From Pseudacidovorax sp. RU35E (lineage in GTDB: Bacteria > Pseudomonadota > Gammaproteobacteria > Burkholderiales > Burkholderiaceae_C): a stretch of DNA of 64,000 nt. A program made the position numbers and the translations under genes. The notes under the pieces are model-generated. The model was not told the origin of the DNA. It saw only the letters and a list, made by a program, of their open reading frames with translations, and did no database searches. How positions within the stretch are numbered: the stretch's first letter is position 1; the number at the start of each line of letters is the position of its first letter. This document shows, one piece after another, positions 53,158-62,703 of the stretch. The DNA lies in NCBI RefSeq assembly GCF_900156165.1, contig NZ_FTMY01000010.1, forward strand, positions 124,001 to 188,000, written 5' to 3'.

Positions 53158-53256
53158 GTTAACAATAGTTCACAATTCTCTGCTCCCGATGCCTGCGCTA
53201 GGGAAGATGTCTGGCACGCAATCGGTGCACGGTTAACTAAAGTTAACAAACCTAAC
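53158..53256. promoter_or_regulatory. Phased GTTAAC repeats upstream of the wecB operon
   Basis: GTTAAC at 53158 and GTTCAC at 53168 are ten bases apart, as are GTTAAC at 53232 and 53242; a further CCTAAC is at 53251. The two pairs are 74 bases apart, near seven helical turns. This in-phase direct-repeat pattern within an AT-rich patch 73-171 bases before the wecB start suggests binding by a dimeric or cooperative regulator. The protein is unknown. Confidence 0.55.
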
Positions 53257-53328
53257 AACAAGATTTCTGCCGTAGCCGGGTAACGCCGGGTGCGGTGGAC
53301 CCGGGCGGCGCTGCCGTCTGCTTCTTCG

Positions 53329-54504
53329 ATGCACGTTCTCTCGATTTTTGGAACCCGCCCCGAGGCCATCAAGATGGCGCCCCTGGTGTCCGCACTGGCC
53401 GGGGAACCTCAACTGCGCAGCACTCTGTGCATCACCGGCCAGCACCGCGAGATGCTGGCCCAGGCCATGGACCTGTTCGACCTGAAGGCCGACCGCGACC
53501 TGGACGTGATGCAGCCGGACCAGACGCTCAACCAGCTGAGCGCACGACTCACCACCCGCATGGACGAGGTACTGCGCGAGCTGCGGCCCGACTGCGTGCT
53601 GGTGCATGGTGACACCACCACGGCCGCCGCCTGCGCCCTGGCGGCTTTCCACCTGCGCATTCCGGTCGGCCATGTGGAGGCGGGCCTGCGCAGCGGCGAC
53701 ATGAAGGCGCCGTTTCCGGAAGAGATGAACCGCCGGGTCGTGGACGTGATGAGCGAATGGATGTTCGCCCCCACGCCCTCGGCGCGCGACGCACTGCGGC
53801 GCGAGAACCTGGGCGGCCGCGCCTGGGTGACCGGCAACACCGTGATCGACGCGCTGGCCGCCGCGCTGGCCCGGCTGGATGCCGACCCGGTGCTGTCGGC
53901 CACGGTCTCCGGCCGCTACGGCTGGCTGTCCACCGACCGCCGGCTGGTGCTGGTCACCGGCCACCGGCGCGAGAACTTCGGCGAGGGCTTCCGCCAGATC
54001 TGCGCCGCCCTGCGGGAGCTCGCCCGCCGCGACGACGTCGAGGTGGTCTATCCGGTGCACATGAACCCCAACGTGCGCGGCGTCGTCATGCAGTTGCTGC
54101 ACGGCCTGCCCAATGTCCACCTGATCGAGCCGGTGGGCTACCTCGACTTCATCTGGCTGATGCGCCGCGCGCACCTGATCCTCACCGACTCCGGCGGCGT
54201 GCAGGAAGAAGCGCCCCACCTCGGCAAGCCCGTCCTGGTGATGCGTGACGTGACCGAGCGCCCCGAAGCCGTGGCCGCCGGCACGGCCCAGCTGGTGGGC
54301 ACCGCACCCGAGCGCATCCTCGGCGCCGCCCGCCGCCTGCTGGACGACCCCGACGCCTACGCGGACGTGCGCCGCCGCGGCAATCCCTACGGCGACGGCC
54401 ATGCCTGCCGCCGCATCGTCGATGCCCTGTGCGGCCGGCCCGTGGCCGAGTTCGCACCCCCGCCCCTTCAACCCGCTTCCGTTCCCAGCCTGGACTTCGC
54501 ATGA
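53329..54504 (+). CDS. wecB: UDP-N-acetylglucosamine 2-epimerase (non-hydrolysing)
   Basis: The 391-residue protein is full length with GTRPEAIKMAPLV at the start, VHGDTTTA, HVEAGLRSGDMKAPFPEEMNRR (shown in part) and TDSGGVQEEAPHLGKPVLVMRDVTERPE (shown in part), the substrate and allosteric sites of the family. It makes UDP-ManNAc from UDP-GlcNAc. The first gene of the polysaccharide operon, it should supply the donor for the NfrB-type glycosyltransferase downstream, as WecB does for the phage N4 receptor in E. coli. The ATG at 53329 is chosen to begin directly at the conserved strand. It overlaps the next gene by four bases. Confidence 0.95.
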   Translation: MHVLSIFGTRPEAIKMAPLVSALAGEPQLRSTLCITGQHREMLAQAMDLFDLKADRDLDVMQPDQTLNQLSARLTTRMDEVLRELRPDCVLVHGDTTTAAACALAAFHLRIPVGHVEAGLRSGDMKAPFPEEMNRRVVDVMSEWMFAPTPSARDALRRENLGGRAWVTGNTVIDALAAALARLDADPVLSATVSGRYGWLSTDRRLVLVTGHRRENFGEGFRQICAALRELARRDDVEVVYPVHMNPNVRGVVMQLLHGLPNVHLIEPVGYLDFIWLMRRAHLILTDSGGVQEEAPHLGKPVLVMRDVTERPEAVAAGTAQLVGTAPERILGAARRLLDDPDAYADVRRRGNPYGDGHACRRIVDALCGRPVAEFAPPPLQPASVPSLDFA

Positions 54505-56699
54505 GACTGCCCCACCGCCTCTTCCGCCCTCTTCCCCTGGTCCTGGGGATCGGCCTGCTGGCACCGATGGCCGCCGCGCTCGCGAGCCCGGCCGGTGACG
54601 CACTGCAGCGACTGCAGGGCGAGACCTGGGTCACGCGCAGCTTCACGCTGGCGGACCTCGGCATCACCCGCACCGTGCTGCTCACCGGCTTCGAGGCCAA
54701 GCAGGAGTTCTACCTGCCGGTGCCGCGCAACGTGGCCATCGCCGATGCGGGCATCGACTTCCGCGGCCGCTACTACAAGCCGGAGGAATCCCGCACCTCG
54801 ATGTCCCTGGCCATCAACGGCCGGCCGAGCTACGCCACCCGCGTGGAGGCCGCCGAGGGCGACGCCAGCCAGACGCTGAAGGTGGACGTGCGCACCATCG
54901 TCGACGGCTTCCTGCGCCTGGGCGTGAACTGGGTCAACAACTCGCCCGAGCGGATCTGTGCCTATGAGCGCCCTTCCGGCAACGTGCTGGCGGTCGAGCC
55001 CGACACCCGCTTCACCTACCGTTTCACCAGCGGCGCCCTGACCCAGCTGGCCGACGCTTGGGTGGCGCTGCCCGCACGGCCCACGATGATCGTGGCCGGC
55101 AAGCGCCTGTCCAAGGGCGCCTACGACAGCGCCTGGCGCATCGGCCTGGCAATGGAGCAGGCCGGCCGGCAGATCAACGTGCGCGCCTTCCCGGGCGTGG
55201 GCGACAGCATCGACACGCAGGGCTGGCAGATCCCGCCCGCCCTGGCCGCCCTGCCCGCCTTCTCGGGCCTGGCCGCCGGCGAGGCCCGCCACCAGATCCG
55301 CGACGCCGCCGAGGTGGGCGCGCTGATGGTGCTGGGTTCCGGTGCCGCCACCGGCGACCTGCTGGTCATGGACGCCCCCCTGCGCCAGCAGATGAACGCG
55401 GCCCTGGATGCGCTGGCCGCCCAGATGGGCGGCGACGCCGATGCCGCCCGCGCCCTGTCCGACTGGCGCGGCCGCCAGACGGCGCTGGCCGCTGACGGCA
55501 TGCCCTCGCACATGGTGCGCCTGGCCACGCTGGGCGCGCGCCCGGTGATCGTGCTGGCCGAGGACGCGGGCGCACAGGCCGCCGGTGCCTTCGCCGACGC
55601 CTGGCGCAACGTGCTGTCCGGCCGCAACGCCATCATCGACAAGGCCGACCAGGCCGAAGCCACCAGCCGCACGGTCATCCACCCGACGCAGTGGGGCGGC
55701 ACCAACCCCAACTTCGACGTGCTGGCCAAGGGCGACTGGACGGTCACCATGCCGCTGGCCGCACTGTCGGCCGACGGCCGCCTGCCCACCGACATTGCCG
55801 TCGATCTGGCCGTCTCGCCCAGCGCCGGCCGCTCAGCGCCGGTGGCCACGATCTACTGGAACGACACGCTGCTCGGTGCGCGCCGGCTCAACGCCGACGG
55901 CCATCCCGAGCGCATCGACGCCCGCGTGCCCAGCTACGTGCTGGCCCTGAACAACGTGCTGCGCGTGGCCATCCAGCGCCAGCCCTACTACGACGGCTGC
56001 AACGAGGCGCCCCAGCCCTATCCGGTCCAGGTGCTGCGCACCACCGCGCTGCGCACCGGCGACGCCAGGCCCGACGGCACCTTCGTCGGCCTCCTGCCCC
56101 TGATGGCCCACCAGCCGCAGGTGGCGGTGCCCGAGGCCTATCTGGCCGACGCCGTCGCCACGCTGCCGCGCGTGGTGCGCATCGCCGCCGCCGCGGGCGT
56201 GAGCCCCGTGCGTGCCGAATTCGTCGTGCAGGGACAGGGCGCCTTCAACCCGGCGCGTCCCTTCCTGGCGCTGCAGGTGCCGGTGGATGGCGCCGACACC
56301 CGCGTGTCGGTCAAGGACGGCCACCTGCGCATCAATGGCAAGCAGTCGCCCTGGCTGGACGTCGGCGGCCTCGCCCAGGCCAGTGCCATCGAGGTGGCCA
56401 GCAGCCACGGCCAGTACGGCCTGGTCTACCAGGTGCTGGGCACGCAGCCCGCGCTGGGCAAGCCCTTCGTGCTCAACCGCGGCGACCTGGCCGTGCTGGG
56501 CGACGAGGGCCCGGTGGCCTGGTCCGACGGCAGCGTCGCGGCCAACAGCGACACCCCGCCCGAAAGCAGCGGTTTCCTGGCCGAGTGGCGCCGCCACCTG
56601 TCGTGGGGCGTGCCCGTCATCGCCTTCGCGCTGCTGCTGTTGCTGCTGCTGTTTGTGCTGGCCCATCGCCTGAAGCGTCGCCACGACAAGAACAAGTGA
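54501..56699 (+). CDS. BcsB-like periplasmic, membrane-anchored polysaccharide synthesis protein
   Basis: The 732-residue protein has a signal peptide (about 1-28, LPLVLGIGLLAPMAAALA), a large periplasmic part with alternating carbohydrate-binding-like and flavodoxin-like modules similar to cellulose synthase regulatory subunit BcsB (GFEAKQEFYLPVPRNVAIADAGIDF; YWNDTLLGARRL; NNVLRVAIQRQPYYDGC; shown in part), and one C-terminal membrane helix (about 704-724). In cellulose synthesis BcsB guides the chain through the periplasm and activates the synthase. Here its partner would be NfrB. The ATG overlaps the wecB stop. Confidence 0.85.
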   Translation: MRLPHRLFRPLPLVLGIGLLAPMAAALASPAGDALQRLQGETWVTRSFTLADLGITRTVLLTGFEAKQEFYLPVPRNVAIADAGIDFRGRYYKPEESRTSMSLAINGRPSYATRVEAAEGDASQTLKVDVRTIVDGFLRLGVNWVNNSPERICAYERPSGNVLAVEPDTRFTYRFTSGALTQLADAWVALPARPTMIVAGKRLSKGAYDSAWRIGLAMEQAGRQINVRAFPGVGDSIDTQGWQIPPALAALPAFSGLAAGEARHQIRDAAEVGALMVLGSGAATGDLLVMDAPLRQQMNAALDALAAQMGGDADAARALSDWRGRQTALAADGMPSHMVRLATLGARPVIVLAEDAGAQAAGAFADAWRNVLSGRNAIIDKADQAEATSRTVIHPTQWGGTNPNFDVLAKGDWTVTMPLAALSADGRLPTDIAVDLAVSPSAGRSAPVATIYWNDTLLGARRLNADGHPERIDARVPSYVLALNNVLRVAIQRQPYYDGCNEAPQPYPVQVLRTTALRTGDARPDGTFVGLLPLMAHQPQVAVPEAYLADAVATLPRVVRIAAAAGVSPVRAEFVVQGQGAFNPARPFLALQVPVDGADTRVSVKDGHLRINGKQSPWLDVGGLAQASAIEVASSHGQYGLVYQVLGTQPALGKPFVLNRGDLAVLGDEGPVAWSDGSVAANSDTPPESSGFLAEWRRHLSWGVPVIAFALLLLLLLFVLAHRLKRRHDKNK

Positions 56700-56737
56700 T
56701 GACCTCCTCGCGCCTCAGGTCCTGACGGCATCCCCGC

Positions 56738-58435
56738 ATGGACTCGCTCTACTGGCCGTACCTGGCGGCCGACTACTACCACCTGCTGGAGGTGCTGACG
56801 GCGACCGTGGCGGTGCTGGTGCTGATCTCGGGCCTGGACGACCTGTTCATCGACCTCTGGTACTGGGTGCGCGAGGCCTGGCGCGCGCTCACCGTGCGCA
56901 GGCGCTATGCGCCGCTGTCGGTGGCGCAGCTGCGCGAGCGCGACGAACAGCCCATGGCCATCATGGTGCCGGCCTGGCACGAGTACGACGTGATCGCGCC
57001 CATGCTGGCCAACATGGTTTCCACGCTGGAGTACCGCGACTACGTGATCTTCGTGGGCACCTACCGCAACGACGCGCGCACCATCGAGGAGGTGGAGCGC
57101 ATGCGCCGCCGCTACCGCCACCTGGTGCGCGTGGAGGTGCCCCATGACGGTCCCACCTGCAAGGCCGACTGCCTCAACTGGGTGGTGCAGGCCGTCTTCA
57201 AGTACGAGAAGAACACCGGCCAACGCTTTGCGGGCGTGGTGCTGCACGACAGCGAGGACGTGCTCCACCCGCTGGAGCTCAAGTACTACAACTACCTGCT
57301 GCCGCGGATGGACTTCATCCAGCTGCCGGTGACCTCGCTGGAGCGCCACTGGTTCGAGCTGGTGGCCGGCACCTACATGGACGAGTTCGCCGAATGGCAC
57401 AGCAAGGACTTGGTGGTGCGCGAGAGCCTCGCCCACGTCGTGCCTTCGGCCGGTGTGGGCACCTGCTTCTCGCTGCGGGCGCTGCACACGCTGGCCGAGG
57501 CCACGCAGAACCAGCCCTTCAATGTGGACAGCCTGACCGAGGACTACGACATCGGCAACCGCCTGGGCCAGCTGGGCATGAAGCAGATCTTCGGCCGCTT
57601 CGAGGTGGACTACGTGACGCGGCGCACCTCGTGGTTCGGCCTGGGCCGCGACAAGGTGCATGCGCTGCGCATGCCGCTGGGGGTGCGCGAGTTCTTCCCC
57701 GACACCTTCCGCACCGCCTACCGCCAGAAGGCCCGCTGGACGCTGGGCATCGGCTTCCAGGGCTGGGAGCAGGTGGGCTGGCGCGGCTCGCTGGCCGCCA
57801 AGTACCTGCTCTACCGTGACCGCAAGGGACTGGTGACCTCCTTCGTCGCCATGCTGGGCTACCTGCTGGTGTTGAACTTCATGCTGTTCTTCCTGGCCTA
57901 CCAGTTCGGCTGGTTCACCGTGCACTACCCGCCGCTGCTGCATCCAGGCAGCTGGGTGGTGACGGTCATGGCCATCAACGGCCTGCTGCTCATCTGGCGC
58001 GTGCTGCAGCGGGCCTGGTTCGTGACCCACATGTATGGCTGGGAGCACGGCCTGCTGTCGGTGCCGCGCATGGTGGTGGGCAACTTCATCAACGCCGCAG
58101 CCGCGGCCCGGGCCTGGCGCCTGTTCCTGTCGCACAAGCTCCTGGGCACGCGGCTGGTGTGGGACAAGACCATGCACGACTTCCCCTCCGACGACCACCT
58201 GGTGCAGACGCGCCAGCGGCTCGGAGAGCTGCTGCTGTCCTGGCGGGCCATCGACCCCGAGCACCTGGAGACCGCGCTGCGCATGCAGGCCCAATCGCGC
58301 CGGCCGCTCGGCGCCATCCTGGTGGACAACGGCTGGCTGGACGACGCCACCCTCGACGAGGCCATCGCCTTCCAGGAAAACGACTCCCAGTTCGTGGGTC
58401 TCGAAACCCACAACCAACAGCAGGCACCCGCATGA
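56738..58435 (+). CDS. nfrB: NfrB-type membrane glycosyltransferase with MshEN-like c-di-GMP-binding tail
   Basis: This 565-residue protein has a first membrane span (14-34), a GT2-type catalytic domain with HDSED (170-174), TEDYD (267-271) and the processive-type RQKARW (329-334), several membrane spans (about 365-425), and a C-terminal segment (493-546) RLGELLLSW...LETAL and PLGAILVDNGWL that matches the MshEN pattern known to bind c-di-GMP. E. coli NfrB polymerises or transfers ManNAc-containing sugar under c-di-GMP control; this protein is shorter at the C terminus. The start has ATG 39 bases after the bcsB-like gene. Confidence 0.88.
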   Translation: MDSLYWPYLAADYYHLLEVLTATVAVLVLISGLDDLFIDLWYWVREAWRALTVRRRYAPLSVAQLRERDEQPMAIMVPAWHEYDVIAPMLANMVSTLEYRDYVIFVGTYRNDARTIEEVERMRRRYRHLVRVEVPHDGPTCKADCLNWVVQAVFKYEKNTGQRFAGVVLHDSEDVLHPLELKYYNYLLPRMDFIQLPVTSLERHWFELVAGTYMDEFAEWHSKDLVVRESLAHVVPSAGVGTCFSLRALHTLAEATQNQPFNVDSLTEDYDIGNRLGQLGMKQIFGRFEVDYVTRRTSWFGLGRDKVHALRMPLGVREFFPDTFRTAYRQKARWTLGIGFQGWEQVGWRGSLAAKYLLYRDRKGLVTSFVAMLGYLLVLNFMLFFLAYQFGWFTVHYPPLLHPGSWVVTVMAINGLLLIWRVLQRAWFVTHMYGWEHGLLSVPRMVVGNFINAAAAARAWRLFLSHKLLGTRLVWDKTMHDFPSDDHLVQTRQRLGELLLSWRAIDPEHLETALRMQAQSRRPLGAILVDNGWLDDATLDEAIAFQENDSQFVGLETHNQQQAPA

Positions 58436-61400
58436 AACCGCTGCACCGCAAAGCCACGCTGGCGATGGCCCTGGCGGCGGCCTGGCCCGTGATGCCGGCC
58501 CTGGCGTCGGTCGCGCCCCTCGCGGCAGAGACACCGGCCGGCCAGGAGGCCGGCGTCCAGCTGCGCGTCGCCATGCGGCTCGCGCTGCCCGAGACGGCCA
58601 CCGCCGGCGGCCAGCCGGCCCCCGCCCCCATGCCCGGCCCCGAGACGCCGCAGGACGCCCTGCAGCTGGCCGAGCTGCCCGGCTGGCGCCGCCGCCTGTC
58701 CGCCGACAGTCTGGCCCTGGTGCGCATGGCGCGCATCGAGCCGCGCGGCATGCCCTCTTCCGCCGACGCCGACCCGCTGATGCAGATCGGCGGCGCACCG
58801 CCGCCCGCGCCGCCGCAGGGCCCCTTCCCGCCCGGCGGGCCGGACGTGGTGCTCGGCGCCGGCAGCCGCCGGCTGCCGACCGTGCCGACCCGCCTGGACC
58901 TGGCCCAGCTGCAGGAGCCGCCGTCGCCCGATGGGCCGGCACAGTTCGTGCGGCCTGGCGAGCGCCGGACCGCCCCGGCGGCGCGCGCCCCGGGCGCCCG
59001 CGCCGGCCGCGCCGCCCGCAGTGGCAACCGCCTGCGCGGCACGGCCTGGCGCCTGGCCGCCCAGGGCTACCGTGCCTACAACCAGGGCCGCTACGACCTG
59101 GCCCTGCAGCGTGCCGATGCGGCGCTGAGGCTGCGGCCCGACGTGCCGCGCCTGCAACTGCTGCGCGTGTACACCCTCCAGAAGCTCGGCCGCCTCGACG
59201 AAGCCGAGCGCAGTGCGACCCAGGCCATCGCCCAGGGCCATGGCAGCCCCGAACTGCAGGCGGCCCTGGTCAACCTGCGCCCGGCACCCGCCGCCACGGC
59301 GGCGGACGGCACGCCCCTCACCGAGGCCTACCGGCGCGGCTTTCCGATCGCCACCCAGGCCTACACCCTCTACAACGACGGCAAGTACGCCGAGGCGGCC
59401 AGACTGGCCGAGCAGGCCGTGCGCATCGACCCGAGCCAGGGCCCCTGGACGCTGCTCTGGCTCAACGCGCTGGAAAACCAGCAGCGCTACGACGACGTGG
59501 TGCAGTACGGCAACGTGGCCATGGCCCTGGGCGCGCCCAACAAGGACGCGATCATGGCCCGCATGCGCTTGGCGCGCCAGCAGATCGCCAACGTGCATGC
59601 GCAGGCCGCCTATGCCGCCCTCAACAAGGGCCGCAACCGCGAGGCGCTGGCCGAGGCGCGCGACGCCGTGCGCATCGCGCCCGATGTCGCCAGCCACCGC
59701 ATGCTGCTGATCGGCGTGCTGCAGGCCATGCGCGACGACGCGGCGGCCGAGAAGGCCGCCACCGAGGCCCTCGCGGCCGACGACGAGAACACCGGCGTGC
59801 AGCTGCTGCGGGCCTACCTGCGCCAGTCGCTGGGCGAGACCGACGCCGCGCAGAAGGACATCGACGAGGTGCTGGCGCTGGACTGGATCACCGACGACCA
59901 GCGCCGCAATGCGCGGCTGATCGGCGCCGATCTGGCGCTGGCCGCCGACCAGCCCGAGCGCGCCCGCGCGCTGCTGGCCCCCCTGCCCGCGGACGATGCG
60001 CAGGCGCAGGAACGGCGCAAGCGCGCCAGCCGCTTCGCCGGCTGGGGCGCGGGCAGCGACAACAGCCTCACCGCCCTTGCGCCCCTCCAGCTGTGCCGCG
60101 ACACGCCCTACGGCACGGTCTGCGAACTGGCGCCCTGGGACGACCCGGGCACCGACAGCCCGGCCAGCCGCGCCTACGCCGCCTTCGGCCGGCAGGAATA
60201 CCCCAAGGCCATCGCCCTGGCCCGCCGCGCCGTGGCCGAGCAGCCCGACAGCGAGGCCAACCAGAACCTGCTGACCACCGCACTCGCCTCGGGCACGGCG
60301 CAGGAACAGCAGGAGGCCATGGACCGGCTCAACACCGCGCTGGCCGCCAAGCCGCAGGACGCGGGGCTGCTGCGCCAGCGCGCCTACCTCTACTCCAACC
60401 GCAAGGAATACGACCTGGCGCTGCAGGACTTCGTGGCGGCGCGCAGCACCGGCGAGGCGCCCGAGACCAACGTGCTCGACGAGGCCTATGCCACCGCGGG
60501 TGTCGGCAACCGACCGGCCGCCGCCGCCATGCTGCGCCAGGCCATCGACGACGCCGACGCGGGCAAGCTCGCGCTGGACAAGCAGCAGCGCTTCGACACC
60601 CGCAGCGCCATCGCCAACTTCTCGCGCGAATGGGGCGTCAATGCCTCGGTGGGCTATCGCGGTGCGCGCTCGCCGTCCAACGCGCTGGCCGGCCAGCCGG
60701 TGTCCGTGCCCGGCAATGCCACCTTCAGCACGGTGGAGGCCTACTGGCGCCCGCCCGAGTTCCTCAACAGCAGCAACCGCACCTTCGAGGTGTATGGGCG
60801 GCTGTCCAACACGCTGCAGAGCGGCAACACGGTGACGGGCGCGCAGGTGGTGGACAACCCCTGCGGCGGCACGACCAACGTGACCGAGGGCACCTTCCGC
60901 GGCGCCTCGGGCTGGCCCTCGACCACGGGCGCCATCGGCGCGCGCTACACGCCCGATGCGGGCACCAACCTCACCTTCGGCATCGAGCGGCAGTTCCTGC
61001 TGGGCACGGCCACGCGCTCGGGCGCCATCAACGCCGGCCCGGCCTCGGTGCGCTGCGCGCTCAACAGCCAGGCCGCCACCATCGACTACCAGGGCGGCAA
61101 GGCCTCGGGCGGCTGGCAGGCGTACATGCTGTATGGCTTCTACGAGGGCACCGCGCTGCGCATCGACCGCCCGAGCTGGTACACGATGGAAGGCTATGTG
61201 CAGGCCGGCTACACGCTGCTGGACCATGGCGTGGACTACACCGAACGCGACGCCAGCGGCAACACGCTGGCCACCGGCAACGGCCGCCTGCGCCGCGGCC
61301 AGGGCTTCGCGGCCGGCGAGGTGCGCGTGGGCCGCAGCTTCCTGACCTCGTACAGCGACCGGCTGGTGGTGTTCCCGCACGTCACGCTGGCGGCCGACTG

Positions 61401-61647
61401 GTATTCGACCCAGGCGCGTGTCAGTGGCGTGCCGCTGGCCGGTGCCAGCAGCTTCGCACTGGCGGGCAACGGCACGAGTTGGTCCGCGGGTGCGGGCATC
61501 GGCGTCAACCTGCGCTACTGGCTCAACGAGGACCGCTACAACGCCCAGCGCTCGCATGCCGACCTGAGCCTGCAGTACCGCGCCCGCCTGGGCGGTGACG
61601 CGGACCGGGCCAAGGGCGTGTTCATGACGCTGTCCTATTCCTATTGA
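58432..61647 (+). CDS. nfrA: NfrA-type outer-membrane polysaccharide exporter (N4 receptor-like)
   Basis: This 1071-residue protein has a signal peptide (1-25), a Pro/Ala-rich spacer to about residue 200, a long TPR-rich helical domain (YNQGRYDLALQRADAALRLRPD and later YAEAARLAEQAVRIDPSQGPW and so on, shown in part), and a C-terminal beta-barrel region of about 350 residues ending in TLSYSY, like NfrA (phage N4 adsorption protein A) C-terminal domains. NfrA exports or displays the NfrB-made glycan at the outer membrane. Its ATG overlaps the nfrB stop. Residues 60-200 are low complexity. Confidence 0.85.
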   Translation: MKPLHRKATLAMALAAAWPVMPALASVAPLAAETPAGQEAGVQLRVAMRLALPETATAGGQPAPAPMPGPETPQDALQLAELPGWRRRLSADSLALVRMARIEPRGMPSSADADPLMQIGGAPPPAPPQGPFPPGGPDVVLGAGSRRLPTVPTRLDLAQLQEPPSPDGPAQFVRPGERRTAPAARAPGARAGRAARSGNRLRGTAWRLAAQGYRAYNQGRYDLALQRADAALRLRPDVPRLQLLRVYTLQKLGRLDEAERSATQAIAQGHGSPELQAALVNLRPAPAATAADGTPLTEAYRRGFPIATQAYTLYNDGKYAEAARLAEQAVRIDPSQGPWTLLWLNALENQQRYDDVVQYGNVAMALGAPNKDAIMARMRLARQQIANVHAQAAYAALNKGRNREALAEARDAVRIAPDVASHRMLLIGVLQAMRDDAAAEKAATEALAADDENTGVQLLRAYLRQSLGETDAAQKDIDEVLALDWITDDQRRNARLIGADLALAADQPERARALLAPLPADDAQAQERRKRASRFAGWGAGSDNSLTALAPLQLCRDTPYGTVCELAPWDDPGTDSPASRAYAAFGRQEYPKAIALARRAVAEQPDSEANQNLLTTALASGTAQEQQEAMDRLNTALAAKPQDAGLLRQRAYLYSNRKEYDLALQDFVAARSTGEAPETNVLDEAYATAGVGNRPAAAAMLRQAIDDADAGKLALDKQQRFDTRSAIANFSREWGVNASVGYRGARSPSNALAGQPVSVPGNATFSTVEAYWRPPEFLNSSNRTFEVYGRLSNTLQSGNTVTGAQVVDNPCGGTTNVTEGTFRGASGWPSTTGAIGARYTPDAGTNLTFGIERQFLLGTATRSGAINAGPASVRCALNSQAATIDYQGGKASGGWQAYMLYGFYEGTALRIDRPSWYTMEGYVQAGYTLLDHGVDYTERDASGNTLATGNGRLRRGQGFAAGEVRVGRSFLTSYSDRLVVFPHVTLAADWYSTQARVSGVPLAGASSFALAGNGTSWSAGAGIGVNLRYWLNEDRYNAQRSHADLSLQYRARLGGDADRAKGVFMTLSYSY

Positions 61648-61716
61648 TTCCTGCGGGCGTGCGGCCGCGCCGCCGCACGCCTCGCGACGACGCACACGAA
61701 CGAGGGGTTTGCATCC

Positions 61717-62703
61717 ATGACCGACGACCGCACCGAAGGCGGCCTGCGCCGCCGCCACCTGCTGGGCCTGCCGATGGGCCTGGCCCTGGCGGGCCTGGCG
61801 CGCGCCCAACCCGACACGCTGGCCTTCGTGGGCCAGGACAACTTCATCTTCGCGGCCTGGGACAGCCTGGCCACGCCCGAATGGAAAGGCATCGACGCCA
61901 CCGTGGCCCGTGTGGCGCAGGTGAGCCAGCTGCTCGCGGCCAAGGGCGTGGCCCTGGTCGTGCCGGTGCTGCCCGACAAGATGCGCATCTATGCGGAGAA
62001 GCTGCCCGCGGACAAACCGATGTCGCCCGAGATGCGGCAGCGCTACGCCGGCATCCTCTCGCGCCTTCAGGCGGCCGGCGTGGCCACCTTCGACGACGAG
62101 AAGCTGCTGATGGGGCTCAAGGCCGCCGGCCAGAACGTCTACTACCGCACCGACCAGCACTGGACCCAGCCAGCGGCCGATGCCACCGCGCAGGCCACGG
62201 CCGACCTGATCCGCCAGAAGGTGCCCAACCTGGCCGGCCAGCCGGGCACCGGCATGGCGCTGGGACCGCTGATCAACGAGCGGCGCTATGGGGATCTGGC
62301 CGACCGCTTCCTGTCGCCCGAGCAACGCCGCTCGGTCGGCCGCGAGATCTATTCGGTGCGCCGCGCGGGCGATGGCGAAAGCCTGCTGGCCGATGCGCCC
62401 GCCCCGGTGCACGTCACCGGCAACAGCATGGTTCAGCCCTATTTCGGCTTTCCGCAGAAGCTGTCGAACGTGCTCGACCGGCCCGTGTCGGTCAACTGGA
62501 AGCCGGGCGACGTGGGCTTCTGGCGCGTGCTCATCGAGTATGTGGAATCGAACGCCTTCCGCCAGCAGAAGCCGCAGGCGCTGGTGTGGCAGCTGTTCGA
62601 GCCCAACTTCCACCTGGGTCCGGATGCCCGCGGGCTGTGGGACAGCGCCTCGGTGATGGCTGCCGAGGAGTGGCAGCGCCGCATCCAGGCCGCGCTGGCG
62701 TGA
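61717..62703 (+). CDS. AlgX/AlgJ-like SGNH-type O-acetyltransferase, periplasmic
   Basis: This 328-residue protein has an N-terminal signal with twin-Arg-like RRRHLLGLPMGLALAGLARA, the DxHW-type catalytic motif YRTDQHW near residue 147 and a Ser-containing VTGNSMVQ near residue 230, the arrangement of AlgX/AlgJ enzymes that place acetyl groups on alginate-like polymers. The N in GNS, where GDS or GTS is usual, is noted. It probably acts with the next gene and AlgI on the polymer made upstream. Confidence 0.82.
   Translation: MTDDRTEGGLRRRHLLGLPMGLALAGLARAQPDTLAFVGQDNFIFAAWDSLATPEWKGIDATVARVAQVSQLLAAKGVALVVPVLPDKMRIYAEKLPADKPMSPEMRQRYAGILSRLQAAGVATFDDEKLLMGLKAAGQNVYYRTDQHWTQPAADATAQATADLIRQKVPNLAGQPGTGMALGPLINERRYGDLADRFLSPEQRRSVGREIYSVRRAGDGESLLADAPAPVHVTGNSMVQPYFGFPQKLSNVLDRPVSVNWKPGDVGFWRVLIEYVESNAFRQQKPQALVWQLFEPNFHLGPDARGLWDSASVMAAEEWQRRIQAALA

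Noticed and set aside
57925-62613. Very long open frame on the minus strand opposite nfrB, nfrA and the first AlgX/AlgJ-like gene
   Set aside because: It is His/Arg/Gln-rich with no recognisable domain and lies opposite well-supported genes; long antisense frames are expected at this GC content.
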